NCBI GenBank assembly: GCA_030840805.1
Contig: JAVEDU010000069.1
Location: 1 to 33,155 of the forward strand
Direction of reading: 5' to 3'
DNA: 33,155 bases
Source: Actinomycetota bacterium
GTDB taxonomy: Bacteria > Actinomycetota > Actinomycetes > Mycobacteriales > HKI-0501
The notes under the pieces are model-generated. The model made no database searches, was not told the origin of the DNA, and saw only the letters and a program-made list of their open reading frames with translations. Below, in pieces: positions 1 through 6,094 of this stretch; the stretch's first letter is position 1, and each line of letters begins with the position of its first letter. Both the position numbers and the translations under genes were made by a program.

Positions 1-57
1 GATCATGGGCTTTGCAACAGACACGCCGGCGTGGCGTGTTGCAAGCCCCATGATCAA
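1..57. repeat. Dispersed palindromic element, copy 1
   Basis: An imperfect inverted repeat runs from GATCATGGGC at the window edge to GCCCCATGATC, with a centre ACACGCCGGCGTG. The arms pair over most of their length apart from a two-base bulge (GA) in the left arm. The ends (GATCATGGG / CCCATGATC) and centre match elements at 6004-6058 and 16051-16115. It lies downstream of the leftward MBL gene. The left end may be cut by the window edge. Confidence 0.85.
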
Positions 58-60
58 CTC

Positions 61-81
61 GGGGTGGGGGTGGGGGAAGGG
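61..81 (+). other. Potential G-quadruplex run
   Basis: Four G-runs of 4, 5, 5 and 3 bases are separated by loops of 1, 1 and 2 bases on the + strand. This fits the canonical G4 pattern. It lies just past the stop codon of the leftward MBL gene, so the G-rich strand is the template for read-through transcription. Folding is inferred from pattern only. Confidence 0.5.
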
Positions 82-88
82 ATGCGGG

Positions 89-721
89 TCAGAGGTCCAC
101 CGGCTCCCCGTCGTCCAGCACCAGCAGGTGGGTGTCCTCGGGCCCGAGCCGGGCGAGCAGCCCGTAGTACATCTGCGGTACCGCGGCCACCGCCTCGTGG
201 ATCGGGATCGCCGTCCGCGGTGCGACCGCCCGCAGGTAGTCCACCGCCTCGCCGATCTTCATCCACGGCGCCACGGCGGGGATCGCCAGCACCTCCACCG
301 GCTTGTCCGGCACGGTGAGCTGGTCGCCCGGGTGGAACACCCGGCCGCCGACGAGGTACCCCACGTTGGGGACCACCGGCACGTCCGGGTGGATGACGGC
401 GTGATCGTGGCCGAACACCTCGATCGCCAGGCCGTCCGCGTCGAAATGCTCACCGGCGCGGGCCACCACGGGCGACAGCCCGAGCTCGTCGAGCCGCGTG
501 GCGGTCGCCTCGTCGGCGTAGACCCGGGCGTGCGGGTTCGCGGCGAGCAGCGGGACGATCCGCTCCGGGTCGAGGTGGTCCGGGTGCTGGTGGGTGACGA
601 GGACGGCGGTCAGCCCGCGCAGCTCCTCGAATCCCCGCGAGAACGTGCCGGGGTCCAGCAGGACCCGCGCGTCGCCCTCCTCGATCAGCAGGCACGAATG
701 GCCGAACTTCTGTGCGCGCAC
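89..721 (-). CDS. MBL-fold metal-dependent hydrolase (UlaG-like)
   Basis: About 210 aa, a small soluble metallo-beta-lactamase-fold hydrolase. The N-terminus has the family pattern KFGHSCLLIE, followed by the metal-binding motif HQHPDHLD (HxHxDH) and later GHDHAVIH and HPGDQL, which would complete the dinuclear metal site. I chose the GTG at 721 because GGGAG lies 7 nt upstream and the protein then begins where UlaG-like relatives usually begin. An ATG at 748 would add nine residues but has no properly spaced ribosome site. It is divergent from the MFS operon, with a palindromic operator candidate between them. The substrate cannot be told from sequence; relatives are often annotated as L-ascorbate-6-phosphate lactonase-like, which I do not assert here. 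Confidence 0.85.
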   Translation of the reverse strand: MRAQKFGHSCLLIEEGDARVLLDPGTFSRGFEELRGLTAVLVTHQHPDHLDPERIVPLLAANPHARVYADEATATRLDELGLSPVVARAGEHFDADGLAIEVFGHDHAVIHPDVPVVPNVGYLVGGRVFHPGDQLTVPDKPVEVLAIPAVAPWMKIGEAVDYLRAVAPRTAIPIHEAVAAVPQMYYGLLARLGPEDTHLLVLDDGEPVDL

Positions 722-782
722 GGCGGTGCTCCCTTCGTCGGTCCCCATCCTGGCGGCCGGGACGCGCCGCCGCAGTCTGTAC

Positions 783-808
783 AGTTAGCTTAGGTCAACT
801 AAGTAACT
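783..808. promoter_or_regulatory. Inverted-repeat operator candidate (MarR-type) before the MFS gene
   Basis: AGTTA-G-CTTAG, a 5-nt spacer GTCAA, then CTAAG-TAACT: both halves are reverse complements except for one inserted G in the left arm. It ends directly before the ribosome site GGGGGA (809-814) of the MFS gene and lies in the gap shared with the divergent MBL gene. The MarR regulator encoded downstream in the same operon is the obvious candidate ligand (inference). Confidence 0.6.
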
Positions 809-818
809 GGGGGACGGG

Positions 819-2573
819 ATGGCGATGCGAGCGGAACGGTCGGTGCCGGGGGGCGGTCTCCACGAGCGTCTCCCGTACCGGTGGGTGGCCCTGACCAACA
901 CCACGGTCGGCACGCTGATGGCGACGATCAACTCCTCCATCGTGATCATCTCGCTCCCGGCGATCTTCAACGGCATCCGGCTCGACCCGCTCGCGCCCGG
1001 CAACGTCAGCTACCTGCTCTGGATGCTGATGGGCTACCTGCTCGTCACCGCGGTCCTCGTCGTCACGCTCGGCCGACTCGGGGACATCTACGGCCGCGTC
1101 CGCATCTACAACGCCGGGTTCGCCGTCTTCGCCCTCGGGTCCGCCGCGCTCGCCCTCACGCCGCTCGAGGGCGGCGGCGGGGCGGTCTGGCTGATCGGGT
1201 GGCGGGTCGTCCAGGGCGTCGGCGGCGCGATGTTGCTGGCGAACTCGACCGCGATCATCACCGACGCGTTCCCCGCCCACCAGCGCGGCATGGCGGTGGG
1301 GATCAACCAGGTCGCCGCGCTCGCAGGGTCGTTCATCGGCCTGGTCGCCGGTGGCCTGCTCGCGGAGTGGAACTGGCGCGCGATCTTCTGGGTCAGCGTG
1401 CCGATCGGGATCGTCGGCACGGCGTGGGCGTACCGGAGCCTGCGGGAGACCGCGGTACGCCGGGCCGCGCGCATCGACTGGTGGGGCAACGTGACGTTCG
1501 GCGCCGGGCTCACCGTGCTGCTGGCCGGGATCACGTACGGCATCCAGCCGTACGGCGACCACACCCAGGGCTGGACGAACCCGTGGGTCGTCGCCGGCCT
1601 GGTGGGAGGCGTCGCGCTGCTCGCGGTGTTCGGCGTGGTCGAACGGCACGTCGGCCACCCGATGTTCCCTCTCGAGCTGTTCAGGGTCCAGGCGTTCTGG
1701 ACCGGCAACCTGGCCGCCCTGCTCGCGTCGATCGCCCGCGGGGGGCTCCAGTTCATGCTGATCATCTGGCTTCAGGGCATCTGGCTGCCGCTGCACGGGT
1801 ACGACTACGCGGAGACGCCGCTGTGGGCCGGCATCTACCTCCTCCCGCTGACGCTCGGGTTCCTCGTCGCCGGTCCGCTGTCCGGACACCTGTCGGACCG
1901 GTACGGCGCCCGGGTGTTCACGACCGGGGGCATGGCGCTGTCCGCCCTCACGTACGTGGGCCTGCTGATGCTGCCGGCGGACTTCTCCTACCCGGTGTTC
2001 GGACTGCTGCTCGCGCTCAACGGGATCGGCGCCGGGCTGTTCACCGCCCCCAACACGACCGCGATCATGAACTCGGTCCCGGCGCACCAGCGGGGTGCGT
2101 CGGCCGGCATGGCCGCCACGTTCCAGAACTCCGGCATGGTGCTGTCGATGGGTGTGTTCTTCTCGCTGCTCATCGCCGGGCTCGCCGACAAGCTCCCCGG
2201 CGCGATGCGGGCCGGCCTCACCGCCGAGGGCGTGCCCGCGGGCGCGGCCGACACGGTCGCCGGGCTGCCGCCGGTCGGCACGGTGTTCGCGGCGTTCCTC
2301 GGGTTCAACCCCATCGCCGAGGTGCTCCCCGCCGGCGTGCTCGACCGGCTCCCGGCCGGCAACGTGGCGGCGCTCACCGGCAAGGAGCTGTTCCCGCACC
2401 TGCTCGGCGGACCGTTCCGGCACGGGCTGGTGGTGGTGTTCGGGCTGGCCGCGGCGATGGCCCTGGTCGCCGCGCTCGTCTCGCTCGTCCGGGGCCGACG
2501 GTACGTCCACCTCGACCCGACGCCGGACCTGACCGCCGACGAGGCGGCCGACCGCGAGACGATGGCGGTGTGA
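819..2573 (+). CDS. MFS transporter, DHA2-type multidrug exporter
   Basis: 584 aa integral membrane protein of the major facilitator superfamily. Near the N-terminus a transmembrane segment with NSSIVIISLPAIF is followed by the cytoplasmic loop GRLGDIYGRVR (motif A). Many further hydrophobic helices follow and a second GHLSDRYGAR loop marks the C-terminal half. Length and pattern fit the 14-helix DHA2 (EmrB/QacA-like) group, proton-driven drug exporters. The start could be ATG 819 (GGGGGA 4 nt before) or ATG 825 (10 nt). It heads an operon: its stop codon overlaps a possible GTG start of the MarR gene. With MarR next door and an operator just upstream, a ligand-induced efflux system is the likely role; the exported compound is unknown. 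Confidence 0.88.
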   Translation: MAMRAERSVPGGGLHERLPYRWVALTNTTVGTLMATINSSIVIISLPAIFNGIRLDPLAPGNVSYLLWMLMGYLLVTAVLVVTLGRLGDIYGRVRIYNAGFAVFALGSAALALTPLEGGGGAVWLIGWRVVQGVGGAMLLANSTAIITDAFPAHQRGMAVGINQVAALAGSFIGLVAGGLLAEWNWRAIFWVSVPIGIVGTAWAYRSLRETAVRRAARIDWWGNVTFGAGLTVLLAGITYGIQPYGDHTQGWTNPWVVAGLVGGVALLAVFGVVERHVGHPMFPLELFRVQAFWTGNLAALLASIARGGLQFMLIIWLQGIWLPLHGYDYAETPLWAGIYLLPLTLGFLVAGPLSGHLSDRYGARVFTTGGMALSALTYVGLLMLPADFSYPVFGLLLALNGIGAGLFTAPNTTAIMNSVPAHQRGASAGMAATFQNSGMVLSMGVFFSLLIAGLADKLPGAMRAGLTAEGVPAGAADTVAGLPPVGTVFAAFLGFNPIAEVLPAGVLDRLPAGNVAALTGKELFPHLLGGPFRHGLVVVFGLAAAMALVAALVSLVRGRRYVHLDPTPDLTADEAADRETMAV

Positions 2574-2581
2574 AGGACGAC

Positions 2582-3025
2582 ATGGACACCCGCACGACGC
2601 TCGACGCCGAGGTGGTCGGCAGGCTGCGACTCGCCGTCGGCCGGCTCGCCCGGCGACTCCGCCTGGACGGCGACAGGGGCCTGCCCCCGTTGCAGCTCTC
2701 CACGCTCGTGACGATCGAGCTGCACGGCCCGCTCCGCCTCGGCGAGCTGGCCCAGCGAGAGGCCGTCGCCGCGCCGACGATGAGCCGCGTCCTCGCCGCC
2801 CTCGACGAGCGCGGTGCCGTCGAGCGGCGGCCGGACCCCGGCGACGCGAGGTCCACCCTCGTGTCGGTGTCGCGGGCCGGGCTGGACATCATTGCGACGG
2901 TCCGATCCGAGCGGACGGCGTCGCTGACACGCCGGCTCGATCGGCTGGACGCCGGGCAGCGCGGGGCGATCCTGGCCGCCCTGCCGGCCCTGGAGGCGCT
3001 GGTCGCCGAGGAGGTGGAGCGTTGA
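2582..3025 (+). CDS. MarR-family transcriptional regulator
   Basis: 147 aa from ATG 2582 (GAAGGA 4 nt upstream); a GTG at 2570 overlapping the MFS stop would add four residues. The winged-helix core is visible: LRLGELAQREAVAAPTMSRVLAALDERGAVERR (recognition helix around APTMSRVL), then DPGDARSTLVSVSRAG, the wing typical of MarR proteins. The C-terminal helices would form the dimer. It lies between the exporter and the SGNH hydrolase in one operon. It probably represses the operon through the palindrome at 783-808 and is relieved by a small phenolic or drug-like ligand (inference from family). Confidence 0.88.
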   Translation: MDTRTTLDAEVVGRLRLAVGRLARRLRLDGDRGLPPLQLSTLVTIELHGPLRLGELAQREAVAAPTMSRVLAALDERGAVERRPDPGDARSTLVSVSRAGLDIIATVRSERTASLTRRLDRLDAGQRGAILAALPALEALVAEEVER

Positions 3026-3792
3026 TGTACGGCAGTTACGTGGCACTGGGGGACAGCTTTACCGAGGGCATGGACGACCTCCGTCCGGACGGTACGTACC
3101 GCGGCTGGGCCGACCTCGTCGCCCTGCACCTCGCCGGGCAGGTGCCCGGCTTCCGGTATGCGAACCTCGCCGTCCGCGGCCGCCTGCTGGGGCCGATCGT
3201 GGCCGAGCAGGTGGGACCGGCCATCGCGATGCGGCCGGACCTGGTGAGTCTCGCCGGGGGCGGCAACGACATCCTGCGTGGCAAGGTCGACCTCGGCACG
3301 GTCGCGGCGACGCTCGGCGACGCGGTCGGCCGGTTGCGGGCAACCGGGGCGACGGTCGTGGTCTTCTCCGGTGCCGACCCGACGCATCTCTGGCCGGCCG
3401 GGCACCGGCTGATGCCCCGGGCCGTCGCGCTCCACCACGCCGTCCAGAAGCTCGCCGCCCAGCACGGTGCCGTCCACGTCGACCTGTGGAGCGACGACGG
3501 GTTCCGCGACGTTCGCATGTGGAGCGACGACCGCCTGCACCTGTCCACTCTCGGCCACCATCGGGCCGCGGCACACGTGCTGGAGCGGATCGGCGTACCG
3601 CCGCTGGCCGGGTGGCGCGAGGAGCTGCCGCCCGGCGTCGCGCTGCCGTGGCTCCGCGCCCGCGAGGCGGACCTGCACTGGGCCCGCCGGCACCTCGCGC
3701 CGTGGGTCTCCCGGCGCATGCGGGGCCGGTCCTCCGGGGACCTGATCGCCGCGAAGCGGCCGACCCTGGATCCCCTGACCGACGAGGCCTGA
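3025..3792 (+). CDS. SGNH/GDSL-family hydrolase
   Basis: 255 aa. All four SGNH blocks are visible: GDSFTEG with catalytic Ser11, NLAVRG (block II Gly), GGGND with Asn81 for the oxyanion hole, and DRLH with Asp169 and His172. These are esterases/lipases with a flexible active site. There is no signal peptide, so a cytoplasmic enzyme is expected. ATG 3025 overlaps the MarR stop by one base (TGATG) and has GGAGGTGG seven bases upstream, so it is translationally coupled; a TTG at 3022 is less likely. It is the last gene of the MFS-MarR operon, ending at a strong hairpin. A C-terminal extension after the SGNH core is rich in Arg and Trp. Substrate unknown. Confidence 0.9.
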   Translation: MYGSYVALGDSFTEGMDDLRPDGTYRGWADLVALHLAGQVPGFRYANLAVRGRLLGPIVAEQVGPAIAMRPDLVSLAGGGNDILRGKVDLGTVAATLGDAVGRLRATGATVVVFSGADPTHLWPAGHRLMPRAVALHHAVQKLAAQHGAVHVDLWSDDGFRDVRMWSDDRLHLSTLGHHRAAAHVLERIGVPPLAGWREELPPGVALPWLRAREADLHWARRHLAPWVSRRMRGRSSGDLIAAKRPTLDPLTDEA

Positions 3793-3836
3793 GACGGAGA
3801 CGAGCCCCGGCGGGTGCCGGGGCTCGTCTCCGTCTC
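3791..3836. terminator. Perfect 21-bp hairpin, probably bidirectional terminator
   Basis: A perfect 21-bp stem (3791-3811 with 3816-3836) closes on the 4-nt loop GGGT and begins inside the stop codon of the SGNH gene. There is no long T-run, as is common in high-GC actinomycetes. It sits between two convergent genes and could stop transcription from both sides. Confidence 0.85.
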
Positions 3837-3886
3837 GGTACTTCAGGCGCTGCGGTACTTCAGGCGCTGCGGTACGTCAGGCGCTG
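3836..3886. repeat. 17-bp tandem repeat, three units
   Basis: CGGTACTTCAGGCGCTG at 3836 and 3853, and CGGTACGTCAGGCGCTG at 3870. The third unit contains the stop codon (TCA at 3877-3879, read as TGA) and last codons of the leftward helicase gene; the other two are copies of that gene end placed downstream. The array touches the terminator hairpin. Confidence 0.9.
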
Positions 3887-5424
3887 CGGCGGCGGCGCGG
3901 GCCACCCTGCGACACCGAGGCCGCCGAGTGGGTCCGACCGGCACCGGCGTTGCCCGGGTTGCCACCCGAACGGGGCCGGCGCGGTGCGGAACCCTCCGGA
4001 CGGGGACGGCGGCGGCCCTGCGGCTGCGTCGGACCACCCGCGGTGAGGTCCTCGACCGGGGTGCCGGACGGGGTCCTGGCGCCGGCGATCTCCGTCAGCA
4101 TCGCGTCACCGGGGCGGACCTGGGCGCCCACGGCCTTGATGCCCGCGCTCCGGGTCATCTGGTCGACCTCGCGCCGCTGCGCGGGGAGGACCAGCGTGAC
4201 GACGGTGCCGGACTCGCCGGCCCGGGCGGTACGGCCCGCGCGGTGCAGGTAGTCCTTCGGGTCGGCCGGCGGGTCGACGTGGACCACGAGGCTCACGTCG
4301 TCGACGTGGATGCCGCGCGCCGCGACGTCCGTGGCCACCAGGACCGGGACGGTGCCGTCACGGAATTTGTCGAGCGTCCGCGTCCGGGCGTTCTGCGCCT
4401 TGCCGCCGTGCAGCGAACCGGCGGACACCCCGACCGCGCGAAGCTGCTTGGCGAGCCGGTCGGCACCGTGCTTGGTACGGACGAACATGATCGTCCGGCC
4501 CTCGCGGGCGCCGATCTCGGCAACGACCCCGGTCTTGTCGTCCGTCCCGACGTGGAGGATGTGGTGCTCCATCGTCGTGACGCTCGCCGTCGACGGCGCG
4601 ATCGAGTGCGTCACCGGGTTCGTCAGGTACTGGCGGACCAGCGTGTCGACGTCACGGTCCAGCGTCGCGGAGAACAGCAGTCGCTGCCCGCCCGGCTTCA
4701 CCATGTCGAGGAGCTTGCGGACCTGGGGCAGGAAGCCCATGTCCGCCATGTGGTCGGCCTCGTCCAGCGCGGCGATCTCGACATCGCCGAGGTCGCACGC
4801 CCGCTGCTGGATCAGGTCGGTGAGCCGGCCCGGCGTGGCGACGACGACGTCCGCGCCACGGCGGAGGCCGTCGATCTGCTTGCCGAACGAGGTGCCGCCG
4901 ACGACGACACGGACCTCCATGCCGAGCGCGTGTGCGTAGGGCTCCAGGGCGTCGTGCACCTGCATCGCGAGCTCGCGGGTCGGCACGAGGACCAGGCCGC
5001 GGGGGCGCTTCGGTGCGGTGGTGCCGCCGGCGAGCCGGGTCAGCATCGGGAGTCCGAAGCCGAGCGTCTTGCCGGAGCCCGTCTGGCCGCGACCGAGGAG
5101 GTCACGACCGGCGAGCGCGTCGGGCATGGTGAGCGCCTGGATCGGGAACGGGGCCTCGATCCCGTGCCGGCTCAGTGCGGTGACCAGCGCTTCCGGCAGG
5201 CCGAGCTCGGCGAACGACGGGAGCGGGCCCTCGGGCAGCGTGCTCACGACGTGGTCGGCAACGGTGGGGGTGGCCGGGTGCTGCCGCTGCTGCGGAGCGC
5301 GCCGGGGGGTTCCGCCACCGGGGTTGGTGCCGCCCGCGGGGCGCGGACGCTGTCCCGGCCGCGAACGGCGAGGGGGCCGCTCGGGCGACCAGTCGGGACG
5401 GGAATTGGACGTGGGAACAGACAA
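3877..5424 (-). CDS. DEAD-box ATP-dependent RNA helicase (RhlE/CsdA-like)
   Basis: 515 aa from a TTG start at 5424. This start is set by GGAGG (5432-5436) seven bases upstream; reading further upstream gives no sensible start. The first ~65 residues are basic, Pro/Arg-rich and probably disordered. The helicase core follows: Q motif 71-96 (FAELGLP...PFPIQ), Walker A GQTGSGKT ending at 120, PTRELA (148-153), TPGR (197-200), DEAD at 221-224, SAT at 252-254, and HRAGRTARAG at 394-403. The C-terminal tail is Arg/Gly-rich, as in RNA-binding tails of RhlE/DeaD types. It remodels RNA duplexes in ribosome assembly or mRNA decay, often in the cold (family knowledge). A ~200-nt structured leader suggests post-transcriptional control. 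Confidence 0.93.
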   Translation of the reverse strand: MSVPTSNSRPDWSPERPPRRSRPGQRPRPAGGTNPGGGTPRRAPQQRQHPATPTVADHVVSTLPEGPLPSFAELGLPEALVTALSRHGIEAPFPIQALTMPDALAGRDLLGRGQTGSGKTLGFGLPMLTRLAGGTTAPKRPRGLVLVPTRELAMQVHDALEPYAHALGMEVRVVVGGTSFGKQIDGLRRGADVVVATPGRLTDLIQQRACDLGDVEIAALDEADHMADMGFLPQVRKLLDMVKPGGQRLLFSATLDRDVDTLVRQYLTNPVTHSIAPSTASVTTMEHHILHVGTDDKTGVVAEIGAREGRTIMFVRTKHGADRLAKQLRAVGVSAGSLHGGKAQNARTRTLDKFRDGTVPVLVATDVAARGIHVDDVSLVVHVDPPADPKDYLHRAGRTARAGESGTVVTLVLPAQRREVDQMTRSAGIKAVGAQVRPGDAMLTEIAGARTPSGTPVEDLTAGGPTQPQGRRRPRPEGSAPRRPRSGGNPGNAGAGRTHSAASVSQGGPRRRRSA

Positions 5425-5794
5425 GGAAGAACCTCCGGACGTGGCACGTCGCGGGGAGGCGGCGCAGCAAGGCGCAGCTGATCGCAAGGACGAGCCCAGG
5501 CGCAGCATGTGGTGCGCCTGATGAGTGGGAAAAAGTCGCGGCTGTCGGCACTGAGAAGGCCGAGCCTGGCGGCCTGCGAACGACGCAGAGCGGCGTACGA
5601 CTTCACCAAGCCTACACGGACAACGGTGTCCCCCGGCCCTACCTGGCCAGCCCGACGGGCACCAGGGGCCGTTCGTACGCCCGATGACGTCCACCGATCG
5701 GGCGGTTGTCCGAAATTCGCTTCAAGATTGTGCGCGGGATCACCGATCCTCTAGGTACGGCGCGAACGAACGCACCGCGAGGAGGTCGAGGACC
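5425..5794. promoter_or_regulatory. Gene-free stretch: helicase leader and divergent promoters
   Basis: About 370 bp with no convincing gene. The part next to the helicase is its presumed 5' leader (minus strand). It holds three copies of GGCGCAGC on the + strand (5461, 5471, 5499), read as GCTGCGCC in the RNA, and a 7-bp hairpin AGGCGCA/TGCGCCT with an 8-nt loop (5498-5519). The right-hand part carries the ribosome site (GGAGG, 5781-5785) of the small ORF at 5795. No promoter could be placed with confidence. Confidence 0.5.
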
Positions 5795-5980
5795 GTGTCT
5801 TTCAGAGACGATGTCACGCTGGCGGGCCTGAGTGCCCTGCGGGCCCGGCCCTGGCCGCCCACCTCGGGTGAGCTGGAGCTTCTCCGCCGTGCCGCCGAGA
5901 TCGCCGATGCCCAGGCGGCCGAGGCCGAGGCGGACCGCGCCAGCGGCGCCACCACGCCGGGCTTCCCGCGGGTCGCCTGA
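5795..5980 (+). CDS. Small hypothetical protein, 61 aa
   Basis: 61 aa from GTG 5795, with GGAGG nine bases upstream. The protein starts SFRDDVTLAGLSALRARPW, has a central helix rich in Glu and Ala (GELELLRRAAEIADAQAAEAEAD) and a short flexible tail. No family was recognised, and there is no signal peptide or membrane segment. It stands alone between the helicase leader and palindromic element copy 2. The well-placed ribosome site, and the codon bias that begins at this start, support a real gene, but expression is unproven. Confidence 0.6.
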   Translation: MSFRDDVTLAGLSALRARPWPPTSGELELLRRAAEIADAQAAEAEADRASGATTPGFPRVA

Positions 5981-6003
5981 CCTGCCCGAACTGCCTCCGG
6001 ATC

Positions 6004-6058
6004 GATCATGGGGTTTCCGGCAGACCCGCCCGCGTGTCGTGCCGAGAGCCCCATGATC
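6004..6058. repeat. Dispersed palindromic element, copy 2
   Basis: 55 bp from GATCATGGGG to CCCCATGATC. The outer 10 bp pair perfectly; inner arms (TTTCCGGCAGACCCGCC against the complement of GTGTCGTGCCGAGAG) pair with mismatches. It has the same ends and GGCAGAC-type inner arm as the other two copies. It lies between the 61-aa ORF and the FUSC gene, ending about 25 bp before the FUSC -10 box. Confidence 0.85.
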
Positions 6059-6082
6059 CACGCGATCTGGCGACCGGCCACC

Positions 6083-6088
6083 TAGGCT
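6083..6088 (+). promoter_or_regulatory. TAGGCT -10 box, leaderless promoter of the FUSC gene
   Basis: TAGGCT lies six bases before the GTG start at 6095, and no ribosome site is present upstream. This is the layout of leaderless transcripts in actinomycetes. No good -35 box is seen; the expected place adjoins the palindromic element. Confidence 0.5.
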
Positions 6089-6094
6089 CACCGC

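Noticed and set aside
5-793. Long rightward frame opposite the MBL gene
   Set aside because: Shadow of a GC-rich gene; Arg/Pro/Val-rich with no family pattern, while the opposite strand encodes a clear MBL-fold protein.
795-2510. 571-codon leftward frame opposite the MFS gene
   Set aside because: Composition (Asp, Arg, His, Glu, Pro) is that of antisense GC-rich DNA; it has no domain or start signal.
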